From assembly GCA_002336915.1 (NCBI GenBank), contig DDET01000026.1, positions 102,925-166,924 of the forward strand: DNA of 64,000 nt, in the 5' to 3' direction. The stretch is from Bacteroidetes bacterium UBA1947 (GTDB taxonomy: Bacteria > Bacteroidota > Bacteroidia > Chitinophagales > Chitinophagaceae). Positions 53,825-63,880 of this stretch are shown here, in pieces; position 1 is the first letter of the stretch; every line of letters starts with the position of its first letter. Made by a program: the position numbers and the translations under genes. The notes below the pieces were generated by a model. It was not told the DNA's origin. It saw only the letters and a program-made list of their open reading frames with translations, and did not search any database.

Positions 53825-54313
53825 TCAGGGATTCCGGGGCTTTGTTGATTTTGGGGGTATCTTTTTCCAGCTTTTATCCACTTTTACAGCTGTTTCTATA
53901 TGCTGGGATAGATCTGTGAGGAAAGTGGGGCCTTTATGGGCATTGTGGATCTTCTTGGTCTTATTGGTATAGGTGATCACAAAGTCGGTGCCTGAAAGGT
54001 CCGGCACGTATGGATATTCGGTCTGGCAGGTATCTATGCGGTACTCCTCTGCTTCTCTAAGGATCTTTTGCATTTCTGCTTTATTTAGTTTTTTCTCATA
54101 TACGCCCTCAAAGTCAACGTAGCTTTTTCCCGTATAACGCACAAGGCCGGTATTGTATATTTTGATAGTATGAACAGGGCATTTGCCGAAACAACCGCCA
54201 TGCGATACCTCCAGCGCTATGATGGTATTGTTGTTAATTTGTTTCTTAGGGCCGGCGCAGGCTGTGAGCCCCAAAGTAAACAGTACAAAACCCGAACAAA
54301 TAATTTTCTTCAT
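53825..54313 (-). CDS. DUF6438-type lipoprotein
   Basis: From ATG 54313 (MKKIICSGFVLFTLGLTACAG) there is a lipobox LTAC. The body carries SHGGCFGKCPVHTIKIYNTG and VDFEGVYEKKL, the DUF6438 pattern with a CFGKCP pair of cysteines. 162 residues. It is anchored to a membrane face; function unknown. A TATCTTTG (-7-like) lies 20-25 bases upstream. Confidence 0.7.
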   Translation of the reverse strand: MKKIICSGFVLFTLGLTACAGPKKQINNNTIIALEVSHGGCFGKCPVHTIKIYNTGLVRYTGKSYVDFEGVYEKKLNKAEMQKILREAEEYRIDTCQTEYPYVPDLSGTDFVITYTNKTKKIHNAHKGPTFLTDLSQHIETAVKVDKSWKKIPPKSTKPRNP

Positions 54314-54380
54314 TTTTTTTATTTTACAAACCAAAGATAGTTCTTACAAATAGAAGACCTTATTAAATATAGATACAAAT

Positions 54381-55490
54381 ATGCTGCCAAACGAAGAGGA
54401 ATTGTACTACAGGCTGGCTTTATCGTTCGTGCCCGAGGTGGGCGCAAAAAGGGGAATGGCTTTGCTGAAGCACTTTGAAACTGCAAAAGACATATTCAGG
54501 GCGCCGCTCAAAGAGCTGAAGAAAATAGACGGGATAAGTGAAGAACGGGCGAGGGTATTTAAAAATGATGAAGTAATGCAAAGGGCGGATGAAGAGATGC
54601 ACTTTGTGCAGAAACACAATGTACAGGTAATGCTAATAAACGATAACAACTATCCGCAAAGGCTGACGCATTGTAATGATGCGCCGTTATTGCTATACTA
54701 TAAGGGCACTGCCGATCTGAATGCAGCAAAGGTAGTAGCCATAGTAGGGACAAGGAAGAACACTGAATATGGATTGAAGCTGTGTGAAGCATTAGTGGAA
54801 GGGTTGCAAACACAGGAAGACATTCTTGTTGTGAGCGGCCTGGCGTTTGGTATCGACGCCATTGCCCATAAGAAAAGTGTGGAACTGCGCATACCTACCG
54901 TGGGGGGATTAGGACACGGGCTTGACAGGATTTACCCAGCAACGAATAAACACCTTGCTAAAGACATGCTGCAAAATGGTGGCCTGCTTACTGAATTTCC
55001 ATCAGGCACTATGCCGGACAGGACCAACTTCCCGATGCGCAATAGGATAGTGGCGGGGATAAGTGATGTGACGGTGATCGTGGAGAGCGACAAATCGGGA
55101 GGTTCCTTGATTACCGCTTACATGGCGAGTGGTTACAACAGGGAAGTGGCTGCATTTCCCGGGCGGGTGAGCGACAGCAAGTCTGCAGGCTGCAATGACC
55201 TGATACGCAGCAATATTGCTGCTATGATAACCGGGCCTGATGACCTTTTGGAACAAATGAACTGGAATAAAGGAGCAAAACCAAAGGCTGTTCAAAAGCA
55301 GTTGTTCCTGAATTTGTCGGAGGAAGAGCAAAAGATCATAGATATATTGCAAACAAAAGATTCGGTGCATGCAGATGACCTGTATTACCAAACAGGCTTG
55401 GGTGGCTCGCAATTAGCGGCAACATTGTTGCAGTTAGAAATGCAGGGACTGATTAAGACCTTGCCGGGCAAACACTATCGGATGGCTTAA
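54381..55490 (+). CDS. dprA: DNA-processing protein DprA
   Basis: 369 residues: N-terminal HhH/SAM-like region (YRLALSFVPEVGAKRGMALL), the Rossmann DprA domain (VAIVGTRKNTEYGLKL, VVSGLAFGIDAIAHKKS, GLLTEFPSGTMPDRTNFPMRNRI in part, VIVESDKSGGSLIT) and a C-terminal winged helix (QTGLGGSQLAATLLQLEMQGLIK). It loads RecA onto incoming single-stranded DNA in transformation. Clear full-length member. Confidence 0.95.
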   Translation: MLPNEEELYYRLALSFVPEVGAKRGMALLKHFETAKDIFRAPLKELKKIDGISEERARVFKNDEVMQRADEEMHFVQKHNVQVMLINDNNYPQRLTHCNDAPLLLYYKGTADLNAAKVVAIVGTRKNTEYGLKLCEALVEGLQTQEDILVVSGLAFGIDAIAHKKSVELRIPTVGGLGHGLDRIYPATNKHLAKDMLQNGGLLTEFPSGTMPDRTNFPMRNRIVAGISDVTVIVESDKSGGSLITAYMASGYNREVAAFPGRVSDSKSAGCNDLIRSNIAAMITGPDDLLEQMNWNKGAKPKAVQKQLFLNLSEEEQKIIDILQTKDSVHADDLYYQTGLGGSQLAATLLQLEMQGLIKTLPGKHYRMA

Positions 55491-55523
55491 GCAGGTCGAA
55501 AGTCAAATTAAAAATCACCCTGT

Positions 55524-56831
55524 TTATATTACCTCTCCTTCGAGATCATAATCATAGGCCTTAGTGATGCGTACATTTACAAAATCGCCTATTGGTAATT
55601 CCTGCTCGCCTGATATTACCACTTCGTTATCTACCTCAACGCTGTCAAATTCTGTGCGTCCCAGGTAGCGGCCGGCTTCTTTCTTGTCGATGATGACCTT
55701 GAATTCTTTGCCTATTTTCTCCTGGTTCTTCTCATAGGATATTTCCTGCTGCACTTCCATTATTTCCTGTGCGCGGGCCTCCTTTTCTTCAGATGTCAAA
55801 GTATCCTGCAGCTCGTAAGCAGATGTATTCTCTTCGTGGGAGTAAGTAAAAATGCCCACGCGGTCGAGGCGTACATCTTCAAGGAAGGCTTTAAGCTCTT
55901 CCACATCATCACGTGTTTCACCCGGGAAGCCGGTAATAAGCGTGGTGCGTATGCATATGCCCGGTACCTTTTCGCGAACGGCGGCCAGCAGCTCGTATAT
56001 CTCCTGCTTGTCCATCTGGCGCTTCATGGCCTTCAGCATATTGTCGGATATATGCTGCAATGGCATGTCGAGGTAATTACAGATATTATCGCGTTCGCGC
56101 ATCACATCTAGTATGTCTAGTGGGAATTTGGAAGGGTATGCATAATGCAGGCGAATCCAAACTAAACCTGGTACATCCGAAAGATGCTTGAGCAGTTCGG
56201 GTAATGCGCGCTTCTTATAAATATCCAGTCCGTAGTAGGTAAGCTCCTGCGCTATCAGCATTACTTCCTTCACACCCATCTGCACCAGTCTCTTAGCCTC
56301 GGCCACTACTTCTTCTATGGGCTTTGATACGTGCTGGCCGCGCATCAAAGGGATGGCGCAGAATGAACATGTACGATTACAGCCTTCTGATATTTTGAGG
56401 TATGCGTAATGTTTAGGTGTGCTTAGTAAGCGTTCGCCTATCAGTTCCTGCTTATAATCTGCGTTGAATTGCTTCAATATCAGCGGTAGTTCCATAGTGC
56501 CGAACCAGGCATCCACTTCAGGTATTTCCTTCAGCAGGTCGTGGCGGTAGCGTTCGCTCAGGCAGCCCGTTACATATACTTTATCCAGTTTGCCGGCTTT
56601 TTTCAGGTCTACCTGCTCCAGTATAGTATTTACACTTTCTTCTTTTGCCTTGTCTATAAAACCACAGGTATTTACCACTACTATATTGTGGTCCAGCCTT
56701 TCGTTCTCATGTATCACTTTTATGCCGTTGGCATTCAGCTGTCCACTCAGCACTTCGCTGTCCACCATATTCTTGGAGCAGCCAAGCGTGATGATATTTA
56801 CCTTATCCCGTTTTAGTTTTTTCGTTTTCAC
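55524..56831 (-). CDS. rimO: Ribosomal protein S12 methylthiotransferase RimO
   Basis: 435 residues: UPF0004 domain (INITLGCSKNMVDSEVL-like start, NTCGFIDKAKEES, VTGCLSERY), radical SAM motif CNRTCSFCAIPLMRG, SAM-binding VMLIAQELTYYG and a C-terminal TRAM domain (RYLGRTEFDSVEVDNEV). It attaches a methylthio group to Asp of ribosomal protein S12 using two 4Fe-4S clusters. It precedes der on the opposite coordinate order and is probably a separate unit. Confidence 0.95.
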   Translation of the reverse strand: MKTKKLKRDKVNIITLGCSKNMVDSEVLSGQLNANGIKVIHENERLDHNIVVVNTCGFIDKAKEESVNTILEQVDLKKAGKLDKVYVTGCLSERYRHDLLKEIPEVDAWFGTMELPLILKQFNADYKQELIGERLLSTPKHYAYLKISEGCNRTCSFCAIPLMRGQHVSKPIEEVVAEAKRLVQMGVKEVMLIAQELTYYGLDIYKKRALPELLKHLSDVPGLVWIRLHYAYPSKFPLDILDVMRERDNICNYLDMPLQHISDNMLKAMKRQMDKQEIYELLAAVREKVPGICIRTTLITGFPGETRDDVEELKAFLEDVRLDRVGIFTYSHEENTSAYELQDTLTSEEKEARAQEIMEVQQEISYEKNQEKIGKEFKVIIDKKEAGRYLGRTEFDSVEVDNEVVISGEQELPIGDFVNVRITKAYDYDLEGEVI

Positions 56832-56868
56832 TATATCGTGTTCTATTCAAAGTTCAAAGTGTACTGTT

Positions 56869-58182
56869 CTATTTGCTTCTAAAGAATATGCGCACAGGCA
56901 CGCCACTGAAATTATAATGGCTGCGTATCTTATTCTCGAGGAAGTTCCTGTAAGGTTCTTTAATTGCATCCGGGTAGTTAGAGAAGAATGCAAATGAAGG
57001 TACTGCTACCGGCAATTGGGTAATGTATTTTATTTTCACCGGGTGCCCGCGGGTTATTGGGGGAGGGTAGCGCTCTATCTCAGCCAGCAATACTTCATTT
57101 AGCTGCGATGTAGTTATCTTGCGGTGGCGGTTCTCGTATACTTCAAGTGCCTTTTCCATAGCCTGGAAAATGCGCTTTTTCTCGGTCGCCGATATAAATA
57201 TGATCGGCACGTCGGTGAAGGGAGCTATTTTGGCTTTTACTTCTTTTTCGTAGTCGCGTGCAGTATTGGTTTCCTTCTCTGCAAGGTCCCATTTGTTTAC
57301 CAGTATCACGATGCCCTTGCCCTTACGCGTCGCAAGACTGAAGATATTTACATCCTGTGCTGTCATGCCTTTTTCGGCATCTATCAGCATCATGCACACA
57401 TCAGCCTCATCCATAGCGCGTATAGCACGTATCACTGAGTAGAACTCAAGGTCTTCATGCACATTTTTCTTTTTGCGCAGGCCTGCGGTATCTATCAGGG
57501 TAAATTCCTTTCCGAATAAATTATAATTAGTATGTATTGTATCGCGTGTAGTGCCGGGTATGTCTGATACTATCGTCCTTTCTTGGCCGATAAGTGCGTT
57601 CAGCAGGGTCGATTTTCCTGCGTTGGGTTGTCCTATTATAGCAAATTGTGGTATATGACTGTCTTCCTGGACGCCGAGGTATTCTTCTGTAATGTGTTCT
57701 GCAACTTCGTCCAATAATTCACCGGTGCCGCTGCCTGATATGGATGAGATAAAGAAGACCTTCTCCATGCCAAGTGCGTAAAATTCCGTGGCATAGAGTG
57801 CACGTTCGGCATTGTCCACTTTATTAACCACTACAAGCACAGGTTTTGAGGAGCGGCGCAATATGTCGGCCATTTCCTGGTCCTGGTCGGTGATACCTGT
57901 CAGGGTATCGACAACAAAGAGCAGCAGATCAGCCTCGTCAAGCGCTATTTGCACCTGTTTGCGTATCTCGCGTTCAAAAACATCTTCCGATCGTGCTACA
58001 AACCCACCTGTATCTATTACATTAAAAGTTTTCCCATTCCAATCCGCAATTCCATACTGCCTGTCTCGTGTTACACCGCTTATGTCATCTACTATGGCTT
58101 TGCGCTGTTCCAGCAAACGATTAAACAGGGTAGATTTTCCCACGTTTGGCCTTCCCACAATTGCTACAGTAAATCCTGCCAT
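56869..58182 (-). CDS. der: Ribosome assembly GTPase Der (EngA)
   Basis: 437 residues with two tandem GTPase domains: VGRPNVGKSTLFNRLL, DTGGF and NKVD in the first, GQPNAGKSTLLNALIG, DTAGLRKK and NKWDLAEKE in the second. A KH-like C-terminal domain (KIKYITQLPVAVPSFAFFSN) follows. Required for 50S subunit maturation. All G motifs are intact. Confidence 0.95.
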   Translation of the reverse strand: MAGFTVAIVGRPNVGKSTLFNRLLEQRKAIVDDISGVTRDRQYGIADWNGKTFNVIDTGGFVARSEDVFEREIRKQVQIALDEADLLLFVVDTLTGITDQDQEMADILRRSSKPVLVVVNKVDNAERALYATEFYALGMEKVFFISSISGSGTGELLDEVAEHITEEYLGVQEDSHIPQFAIIGQPNAGKSTLLNALIGQERTIVSDIPGTTRDTIHTNYNLFGKEFTLIDTAGLRKKKNVHEDLEFYSVIRAIRAMDEADVCMMLIDAEKGMTAQDVNIFSLATRKGKGIVILVNKWDLAEKETNTARDYEKEVKAKIAPFTDVPIIFISATEKKRIFQAMEKALEVYENRHRKITTSQLNEVLLAEIERYPPPITRGHPVKIKYITQLPVAVPSFAFFSNYPDAIKEPYRNFLENKIRSHYNFSGVPVRIFFRSK

Positions 58183-58199
58183 ATCTTAATTTTAGCGTG

Positions 58200-58207
58200 C
58201 AAAGGTA
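58200..58207 (-). promoter_or_regulatory. -7 promoter element of der (TACCTTTG on the minus strand)
   Basis: On the minus strand TACCTTTG matches TAnnTTTG, 18 bases before the der ATG. No good -33 TTTG was found at the usual distance. Confidence 0.45.
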
Positions 58208-58386
58208 CGTTAAGCTGGTAAATTATCAGGAATTAATATATTAAAATGTGTTTTTTGTGAAATTCCTCACATATCCCCGCCCAATAAGAACTACTGGCTT
58301 ATGACGGGGCAGTGGAATATGTTTTTACTTTTTAGTGACAGCTAATAATTTTTTAACACTAACTTTATCCCTGTTTACATAATGTT

Positions 58387-60369
58387 ATGCAGATGAAAAA
58401 AACACTTTACGTACTGGTTTGCTCTTTGTTTTGCTTTTTAGGCGCTACGGCAAGCCCCGGAGATACGACCTGGGTGCAGGCTCACAATGGAGTATGGCTT
58501 GATGGTTATGGCAGTTATGATACTACAATAACTTTTCCCACCGGTGCTACTTCATACCGTAAGATATACATGATCTTCACCCTGGGTAAGCACCAGTGTC
58601 CCGGTAATCCACAGTGGTGTGGCGATTGGGATTATACCGTACAGAACTACCTGATGACACCCACCGGTGATACGCTGGAGCTGGCAAGGCTGATAACGCC
58701 TTACGCTAATGCCGGTGCTCCGAGAACGCCCTGGACATGGACACAAAGGTATATATACGATGTAACTGACTATTACACCGTTCTGAAGAACAGTGCTACT
58801 ATGCGCATCTTTTATTCGGGATATTCCGGCGGGTTCACCGGTAATATCAAATTCGCATTTATAGAAGGTACGCCCGACCGTGATGTGAAAGGCATTGCAC
58901 GCCTGTGGAACGGAAGTTTTGGATTTGGGAATGCCATACCTATAGATACCAACTTCCAGGCTTTAACTAAAACGGCTCCAGCCGGCACGCAAACTGCGGC
59001 TATGAAATTTACCATAACCGGGCATGGTAGCGATAATACCCAGTGTTGTGAGTTCCAGTCCAAATATTATGATGTGCTTCTCAATTCAACGCAGGTGGAC
59101 CATAAAGACATTTGGCGTAACGATTGCGGCTCCAATGAATTATACCCTCAATCCGGTACCTGGTTATATGAACGAGCCAATTGGTGTCCCGGTGCATTGG
59201 TGCGGCCCAACATCCATCAGCTGCCGGGCGTTGTAGGCGGTAACAACTTTAACGTAGAGATTAATTTCCAGCCTTATACCAGCAATGGCGGTGGTAGCTA
59301 TACTACGGAGGCCCAGGTGTTTTATTATGGTGCCCTCAATAAAACGGTAGATGCCTCTCTTGATGATATTGTGGCCCCTAGCAATTACGAAGGTTACTAC
59401 AGGGAAAACCCTGCCTGCGGAACACCCACGATCAAAATAAAAAATACAGGTTCTACCGCCATCACCTCCATCCATTTCCAATATGGTGCGGATAATCTGC
59501 CCCTTGCCGATTATACATGGACTGCAAACCTTGCTTCATTGCACGATACAACCCTTTTATTGCCTCACCTGCCATATCTCGATACTATTTCGGGCAACAA
59601 CCTTCATACGTTCAGGGCTAAGATCGTTGAGGTGAATGGATTGGCCGATAATGATGCAACCAACGACAGCATATCGTCTTACTTCAAGCCTTCGCCAAAA
59701 TGGCCATATAGGTTCTGTATTCAGTTAAAGACAAATGAGGCAGTTGACAATTTTGGCAATTCGGAAACGAAGTGGCAGATATTGACCAGCGACAACCAGG
59801 TAGTGGCTGAGCGTGCTACGAGTTCACCAAGTACAATATACAATGACACGATAAACATGTTTGCAGGTTGTTACAAACTGGTAGTAACCGATGGAAGTTG
59901 CGATGGACTGAGCTGGTGGGTTTACAATCAAAACCCCGGCCCCGGCATACCTACAGCAGGGTATTTTACCGTATACAAAATCCCCGGCCCCGGGACTATA
60001 CCTGTGCCTGTCAATCCGGGCACTGCGAACTACCATGACGATTTTGGTTGTGGCTTTACACAATATTTTACTACTGATGGGATGTTCCCGGCAGGTGTCA
60101 CTAACCTGTCTGAAATACCATTGACCATCGAAGCATTCCCTAATCCCGCATATAATACGGTGAGCATCAATATTTCTGGTGTGCAGAATGTTGCAGGTAC
60201 CATTAAGCTTATTGATGCCCTGGGCCGGGTGGTGATCGAGAAAGAGTGCAATAGCGCACAGCAGGTTATGGATGTAAGTAGTTTATCCAACGGGGCCTAT
60301 ACCGTGGTATTCATCGATAAAGATGAACCGTCGGCCAAATTGCAAACACGATTGATGATAGCAAAATAG
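58387..60369 (+). CDS. PNGase F-like T9SS cargo protein
   Basis: 660 residues: signal peptide (MKKTLYVLVCSLFCFLGATA), then a region resembling the N- and C-terminal jelly rolls of peptide-N-glycosidase F (KIYMIFTLGKHQCPGNP, CGDWDYTVQNYLMT, ELARLITPY, YDVTDYYTVL). A cysteine-rich part follows, and finally a type A sorting domain (EAFPNPAYNTVSINISG, DALGRVVIEKECN). PNGase F cleaves N-glycans from glycoproteins; catalytic acids cannot be placed with certainty here, so activity is open. Exported by the type IX system. Ends in a terminator at 60402. Confidence 0.75.
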   Translation: MQMKKTLYVLVCSLFCFLGATASPGDTTWVQAHNGVWLDGYGSYDTTITFPTGATSYRKIYMIFTLGKHQCPGNPQWCGDWDYTVQNYLMTPTGDTLELARLITPYANAGAPRTPWTWTQRYIYDVTDYYTVLKNSATMRIFYSGYSGGFTGNIKFAFIEGTPDRDVKGIARLWNGSFGFGNAIPIDTNFQALTKTAPAGTQTAAMKFTITGHGSDNTQCCEFQSKYYDVLLNSTQVDHKDIWRNDCGSNELYPQSGTWLYERANWCPGALVRPNIHQLPGVVGGNNFNVEINFQPYTSNGGGSYTTEAQVFYYGALNKTVDASLDDIVAPSNYEGYYRENPACGTPTIKIKNTGSTAITSIHFQYGADNLPLADYTWTANLASLHDTTLLLPHLPYLDTISGNNLHTFRAKIVEVNGLADNDATNDSISSYFKPSPKWPYRFCIQLKTNEAVDNFGNSETKWQILTSDNQVVAERATSSPSTIYNDTINMFAGCYKLVVTDGSCDGLSWWVYNQNPGPGIPTAGYFTVYKIPGPGTIPVPVNPGTANYHDDFGCGFTQYFTTDGMFPAGVTNLSEIPLTIEAFPNPAYNTVSINISGVQNVAGTIKLIDALGRVVIEKECNSAQQVMDVSSLSNGAYTVVFIDKDEPSAKLQTRLMIAK

Positions 60370-60401
60370 GATATTGAATACCTCGCAAGTCCATTAATAC
60401 G

Positions 60402-60430
60402 ATAAGGCTGCAAAGCAGCCTTATTTTTTT
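60402..60430 (+). terminator. Rho-independent terminator
   Basis: AAGGCTGC-AAA-GCAGCCTT followed by ATTTTTTT. The TTG at 60429 lies in this T-run, so the next gene starts at the ATG at 60468. Confidence 0.85.
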
Positions 60431-60467
60431 GGACTTATGTTTCAGGGCTTTACTAATTTTACAACAA

Positions 60468-60782
60468 ATGAACGAACGCATAGAAAAGCTGCTTGCATTT
60501 TTGAAAGCATCGCCAAACGATTGTTTTTTGAACCATGCACTGGCGCTTGAATATATTAAGGTGGAAAACGATGCGGAAGCAAAACAGTTCTTCGAAAAAA
60601 ATTTAGCTAACGATCCCGGCTATATCGCTACTTACTATCACCTGGGCAAGCTGCTGGAGCGCAACGGTGTGCAGGAGGAAGCGATAAAAATTTACGAAAC
60701 AGGTATGGAACGGGCCAAAGATGCCGGGGACATGCATAGTTATAACGAACTGCAAGGTGCTTACGAAGACCTTGTATATTAG
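60468..60782 (+). CDS. Tetratricopeptide-repeat protein
   Basis: 104 residues (ATG 60468, MNERIEKLLAFLKASPND). Two to three TPR-like helical pairs are seen: NHALALEYIKVENDAEAKQFF, YHLGKLLERNGVQEEAIKIYE and AKDAGDMHSYNELQGAYEDLV. TPRs mediate protein contacts. It is 3 bases from tilS and likely co-transcribed with it. Confidence 0.8.
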   Translation: MNERIEKLLAFLKASPNDCFLNHALALEYIKVENDAEAKQFFEKNLANDPGYIATYYHLGKLLERNGVQEEAIKIYETGMERAKDAGDMHSYNELQGAYEDLVY

Positions 60783-60785
60783 ATC

Positions 60786-62123
60786 ATGATACTACAGCAC
60801 TTCAGGGAAAACTGGCAGAAAAAAATGTTTGCTCTACCCACTCAAACGGTATTGCTTGCAGTGAGCGGTGGGGTAGACTCGATGGTGATGGCACACCTGT
60901 TTCTCAGCTGTAACATTCCGTTCGCTATCGCACATTGCAATTTTCAGTTGCGGGGTACAGAAGCAGAGCTTGATGAGTCCCTGGTGCGCGACTGGGCTGT
61001 GCGGAATGACATCGCTTTTCATAATGTTCGTTTTGATACCAAACAAAAAACGGAAGAGTGGAAAAAGGGTGTGCAGGAAACCGCCCGCATACTACGGTAC
61101 GAGTGGCTGGATATGATATGCAGGGAGCATGGATATGACTACCTGGTTACAGCACACCACGCCAATGATAATGTAGAGACCTTGCTTATGAATCTCTTCA
61201 AGGGCACAGGTATAAGCGGTCTGCACGGCATCAGGGAAAAGCATGGAAATATCATCCGCCCTATGTTGTGGATGCAGAAAGCCGATGTGCTGGACTATGC
61301 AAAAGCGCATGATATTCCTTATCGGGATGATGCATCGAACAGCACTGACGTGTACTTGCGCAATGCAATAAGGAACAGGATAGTGCCGGTACTTGATGAA
61401 TTTTTCCCGAATGTAGTTAGCCATATTAATGAAAGTATCCCCCGTTTTGCGCAAGCGGAGATACTATATCAAAAGGCAATAGCAGAGGAGCGCAAACAGC
61501 TGCTGGAAAAACGTGGACAGGACTACTATATACCTGTGCTTAAGTTAAAAAAGAAGGAAGCACGGGAGGCTATTTGTTATGAGTTGTTCACGCCCTTTGG
61601 TTTTAGTGCAGCCCAGTTGCCGCACATTATACAGCTTATCGACTCCGAAAGCGGGCGCTACATTAGTTCCGATACGCACCGGGTGATCAAGAACCGGGAT
61701 TTCCTGGTTATTACGGGCGTTCAGGCGCAGGCCGCGGATATGATAGTGATAGAGGCTGCGCCCTGCACGGTTGATACAGGCAAATATCGTTTCACATTTT
61801 CTGTGGAAGATAGGCCTGCAGAAATACCGGCCGACCCCAGCGTAGCATGCCTGGATATGAAAAATATTGAGTTCCCCATCCTGCTGCGCAAGTGGCGTAC
61901 AGGTGATTATTTTTATCCCCTTGGCATGGGGATGAAAAAGAAGAAAGTTAGTCGTGATTTGATCGACCGCAAGCTGCCCCTGCACGAAAAAGAACATGTT
62001 TGGGTACTGGAATGCAATAAGCGCATTGCCTGGCTGGCCGGTATGCGTCCCGACGAGCGTTTTAAAATAAAAGGAAGTACTAAGCAGGCTTTGGTATGCC
62101 GTATCAATTCGATCCCGGAATAA
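60786..62123 (+). CDS. tilS: tRNA(Ile)-lysidine synthase TilS
   Basis: 445 residues with the PP-loop ATPase motif AVSGGVDSMVMAHLF and the N-type layout CNFQLRGTEAELDE and TAHHANDNVETLLMNLFKGTG. TilS C-terminal domains follow (RKWRTGDYFYPLGMGMKKKK). It converts C34 of tRNA-Ile(CAU) to lysidine, essential in most bacteria. Its end overlaps the convergent rhomboid gene by 20 bases. Confidence 0.95.
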   Translation: MILQHFRENWQKKMFALPTQTVLLAVSGGVDSMVMAHLFLSCNIPFAIAHCNFQLRGTEAELDESLVRDWAVRNDIAFHNVRFDTKQKTEEWKKGVQETARILRYEWLDMICREHGYDYLVTAHHANDNVETLLMNLFKGTGISGLHGIREKHGNIIRPMLWMQKADVLDYAKAHDIPYRDDASNSTDVYLRNAIRNRIVPVLDEFFPNVVSHINESIPRFAQAEILYQKAIAEERKQLLEKRGQDYYIPVLKLKKKEAREAICYELFTPFGFSAAQLPHIIQLIDSESGRYISSDTHRVIKNRDFLVITGVQAQAADMIVIEAAPCTVDTGKYRFTFSVEDRPAEIPADPSVACLDMKNIEFPILLRKWRTGDYFYPLGMGMKKKKVSRDLIDRKLPLHEKEHVWVLECNKRIAWLAGMRPDERFKIKGSTKQALVCRINSIPE

Positions 62124-62712
62124 CCTGTTGCAGGAATATTTGGCCATGAGACGGATCAAAGATCAGTGTAAACACGAAACCAAATATTGATCCCCAGAAG
62201 TGCGCACCGTGGTTGATGTTCGTTCCGCCTCTTTTATCCATATAAGCGCAATAGATCAGGTATATCACGGCAAATATTATCGCAGGTATGGGTATGGCAA
62301 AGAAAATATAAATGCCCGACCATGGGCTAAAATAAACACTGGAGAACAGTACTGCTGCTACGCCACCCGATGCGCCAAGTGAGCGGTAATATCCGTTGTT
62401 CCGGTTTTTAAGAAAAGATGGGATAGAAGCCACTACTATCGCAAGCAAATACATCAGGGGATAAGCATAGCCCGCTCCAAGCATAGTGAAATATGCCTCG
62501 ACAACCTGGCCAAAACCATAAAGGGTGATCATGTTGAATATCAGGTGCATCCAGTCCGCATGTATAAATCCGGAAGTGAGCAGCCGGTAGTACTCTTCCG
62601 GGCTGTTCATTCTTTTAGGCCAAAGAATCAACTTATTGAGTAGTAGCTCATTGTTAAATGCCAGAAAAGAAATTACAGCTGTTACGGCTACGATTATAAG
62701 TGTAATAGACAT
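62104..62712 (-). CDS. Rhomboid-family intramembrane serine protease
   Basis: 202 residues with six hydrophobic helices. The catalytic serine lies in SLGASGGVAAVLFSS (GASG) and the His in NHGAHFWGSIFGFVF; HADWMHLIFNMITLYGFG supplies the conserved HxxxN helix. It cleaves transmembrane substrates within the inner membrane. 20-base convergent overlap with tilS at the 3' end. Confidence 0.9.
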   Translation of the reverse strand: MSITLIIVAVTAVISFLAFNNELLLNKLILWPKRMNSPEEYYRLLTSGFIHADWMHLIFNMITLYGFGQVVEAYFTMLGAGYAYPLMYLLAIVVASIPSFLKNRNNGYYRSLGASGGVAAVLFSSVYFSPWSGIYIFFAIPIPAIIFAVIYLIYCAYMDKRGGTNINHGAHFWGSIFGFVFTLIFDPSHGQIFLQQVIPGSN

Positions 62713-62743
62713 GTGATTTTGTATTGCGGAACGAAATTAAAGC

Positions 62744-63217
62744 TTATGGATGATGATAAGGCGAATTATTTAAAATACTAAAGGCCCTGTACACCTGCTC
62801 TGCCACTACCAGCCTCACTAGCTGGTGCGGAAATACCAGGGCTGATAAAGACCAGCATTGCTTCGCCTGTTTTTTTACGATCTCGGTAACACCATATGCC
62901 CCGCCTATCAGGATCACTAGTGTTTTAACGCCGGTATTCATCATCTGCTGGAATTGCTGCGACCATTGTATTGAATTAAGCATTTTGCCTTTTTCATCCA
63001 ATAAAACGAGGTAGTGGTTGGGTTGCAGTCGCTTCAATATCATCTCTTCTTCGCGTTTTTTCGCCAGTTCTATATCGGTGGTTACTGCCTTTTTAGGAGG
63101 CTGTAGTATCACAAGGTCCACATTATTATAAGGTTTGGTTTTAGTGAAATAATAGCGCAGGCCATCCTCTATAAAGGTTTCATTCTCCTTGCCTATGCTC
63201 CATATTTCGATATTCAT
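62744..63217 (-). CDS. rlmH: 23S rRNA pseudouridine-1915 N3-methyltransferase RlmH
   Basis: 157 residues of the SPOUT class: YLVLLDEKGKMLNSIQWSQQF, VILIGGAYGV and the C-terminal LSALVFPHQLVRLVVAEQVYRAFSI, YHHP end typical of RlmH. It methylates pseudouridine 1915 in helix 69 of 23S rRNA. Complete. Confidence 0.95.
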   Translation of the reverse strand: MNIEIWSIGKENETFIEDGLRYYFTKTKPYNNVDLVILQPPKKAVTTDIELAKKREEEMILKRLQPNHYLVLLDEKGKMLNSIQWSQQFQQMMNTGVKTLVILIGGAYGVTEIVKKQAKQCWSLSALVFPHQLVRLVVAEQVYRAFSILNNSPYHHP

Positions 63218-63307
63218 ATTGCAATGATACTTTGCATTTTATTATGAACATATCCTTTTTACAGTTTTTGTCGCCATATTATAGTTTATCAAGACGATAT
63301 TTGACAA

Positions 63308-63820
63308 ATGAATATAAAATTGCAACGGTTTTTATGGACAATGCTTCTTTTTTTCGAGGTTAACGGACTTTCCGCCCAAGAAGGCCTGCTAAATAATACT
63401 TACCGCAACCAGGTATGCAAATTAATATGTTTGCAGGACCTGGAGGGCTACAACCTGGGCATAGCCATGCTATCACGGGGATTGCCGGGCGATAGCATTA
63501 TGCAATTAAAATATTTTTATGATAATTATGCGTACGACCTCCCTTGCCCTTCAAAAACGGAAATGAACGGTACTGAGCTATGTGTCCACACGGGCTTGAA
63601 TTTCCTGCAAACGGCTATCATGGACCGGGCTGATGCCATTGTGACCTTTGTGATCAGCCAGACTAGCTATGATGTGAACCGCAAACTTTCGACCGGCAAG
63701 AGTACTTTAGAGTGGTTATCAACGGAGATCACTTCGGGCGATCGCCGTTCCGGTCCTGGTAAACAATACCTGGAGAAAGTATTGACATTTATGAAACGCT
63801 ATAGTGATATGAAAAAGTAG
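63308..63820 (+). CDS. Secreted protein of unknown function (170 aa)
   Basis: A signal-like N-terminus (NIKLQRFLWTMLLFFEVNGLSAQ) is followed by a helical, Cys-bearing domain (NQVCKLICLQDLEGYNLG, DLPCPSKTEMNGTELCVHTG). Four cysteines may form disulfides in the periplasm. No family recognised. It is followed by 110 bases and the tRNA-Arg promoter. Confidence 0.6.
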   Translation: MNIKLQRFLWTMLLFFEVNGLSAQEGLLNNTYRNQVCKLICLQDLEGYNLGIAMLSRGLPGDSIMQLKYFYDNYAYDLPCPSKTEMNGTELCVHTGLNFLQTAIMDRADAIVTFVISQTSYDVNRKLSTGKSTLEWLSTEITSGDRRSGPGKQYLEKVLTFMKRYSDMKK

Positions 63821-63880
63821 CGCGGCGTCCCTCCTGCCGGGTAAAAAACAGCGGTATTTTATGAAAAGCCTGTGCTTGTT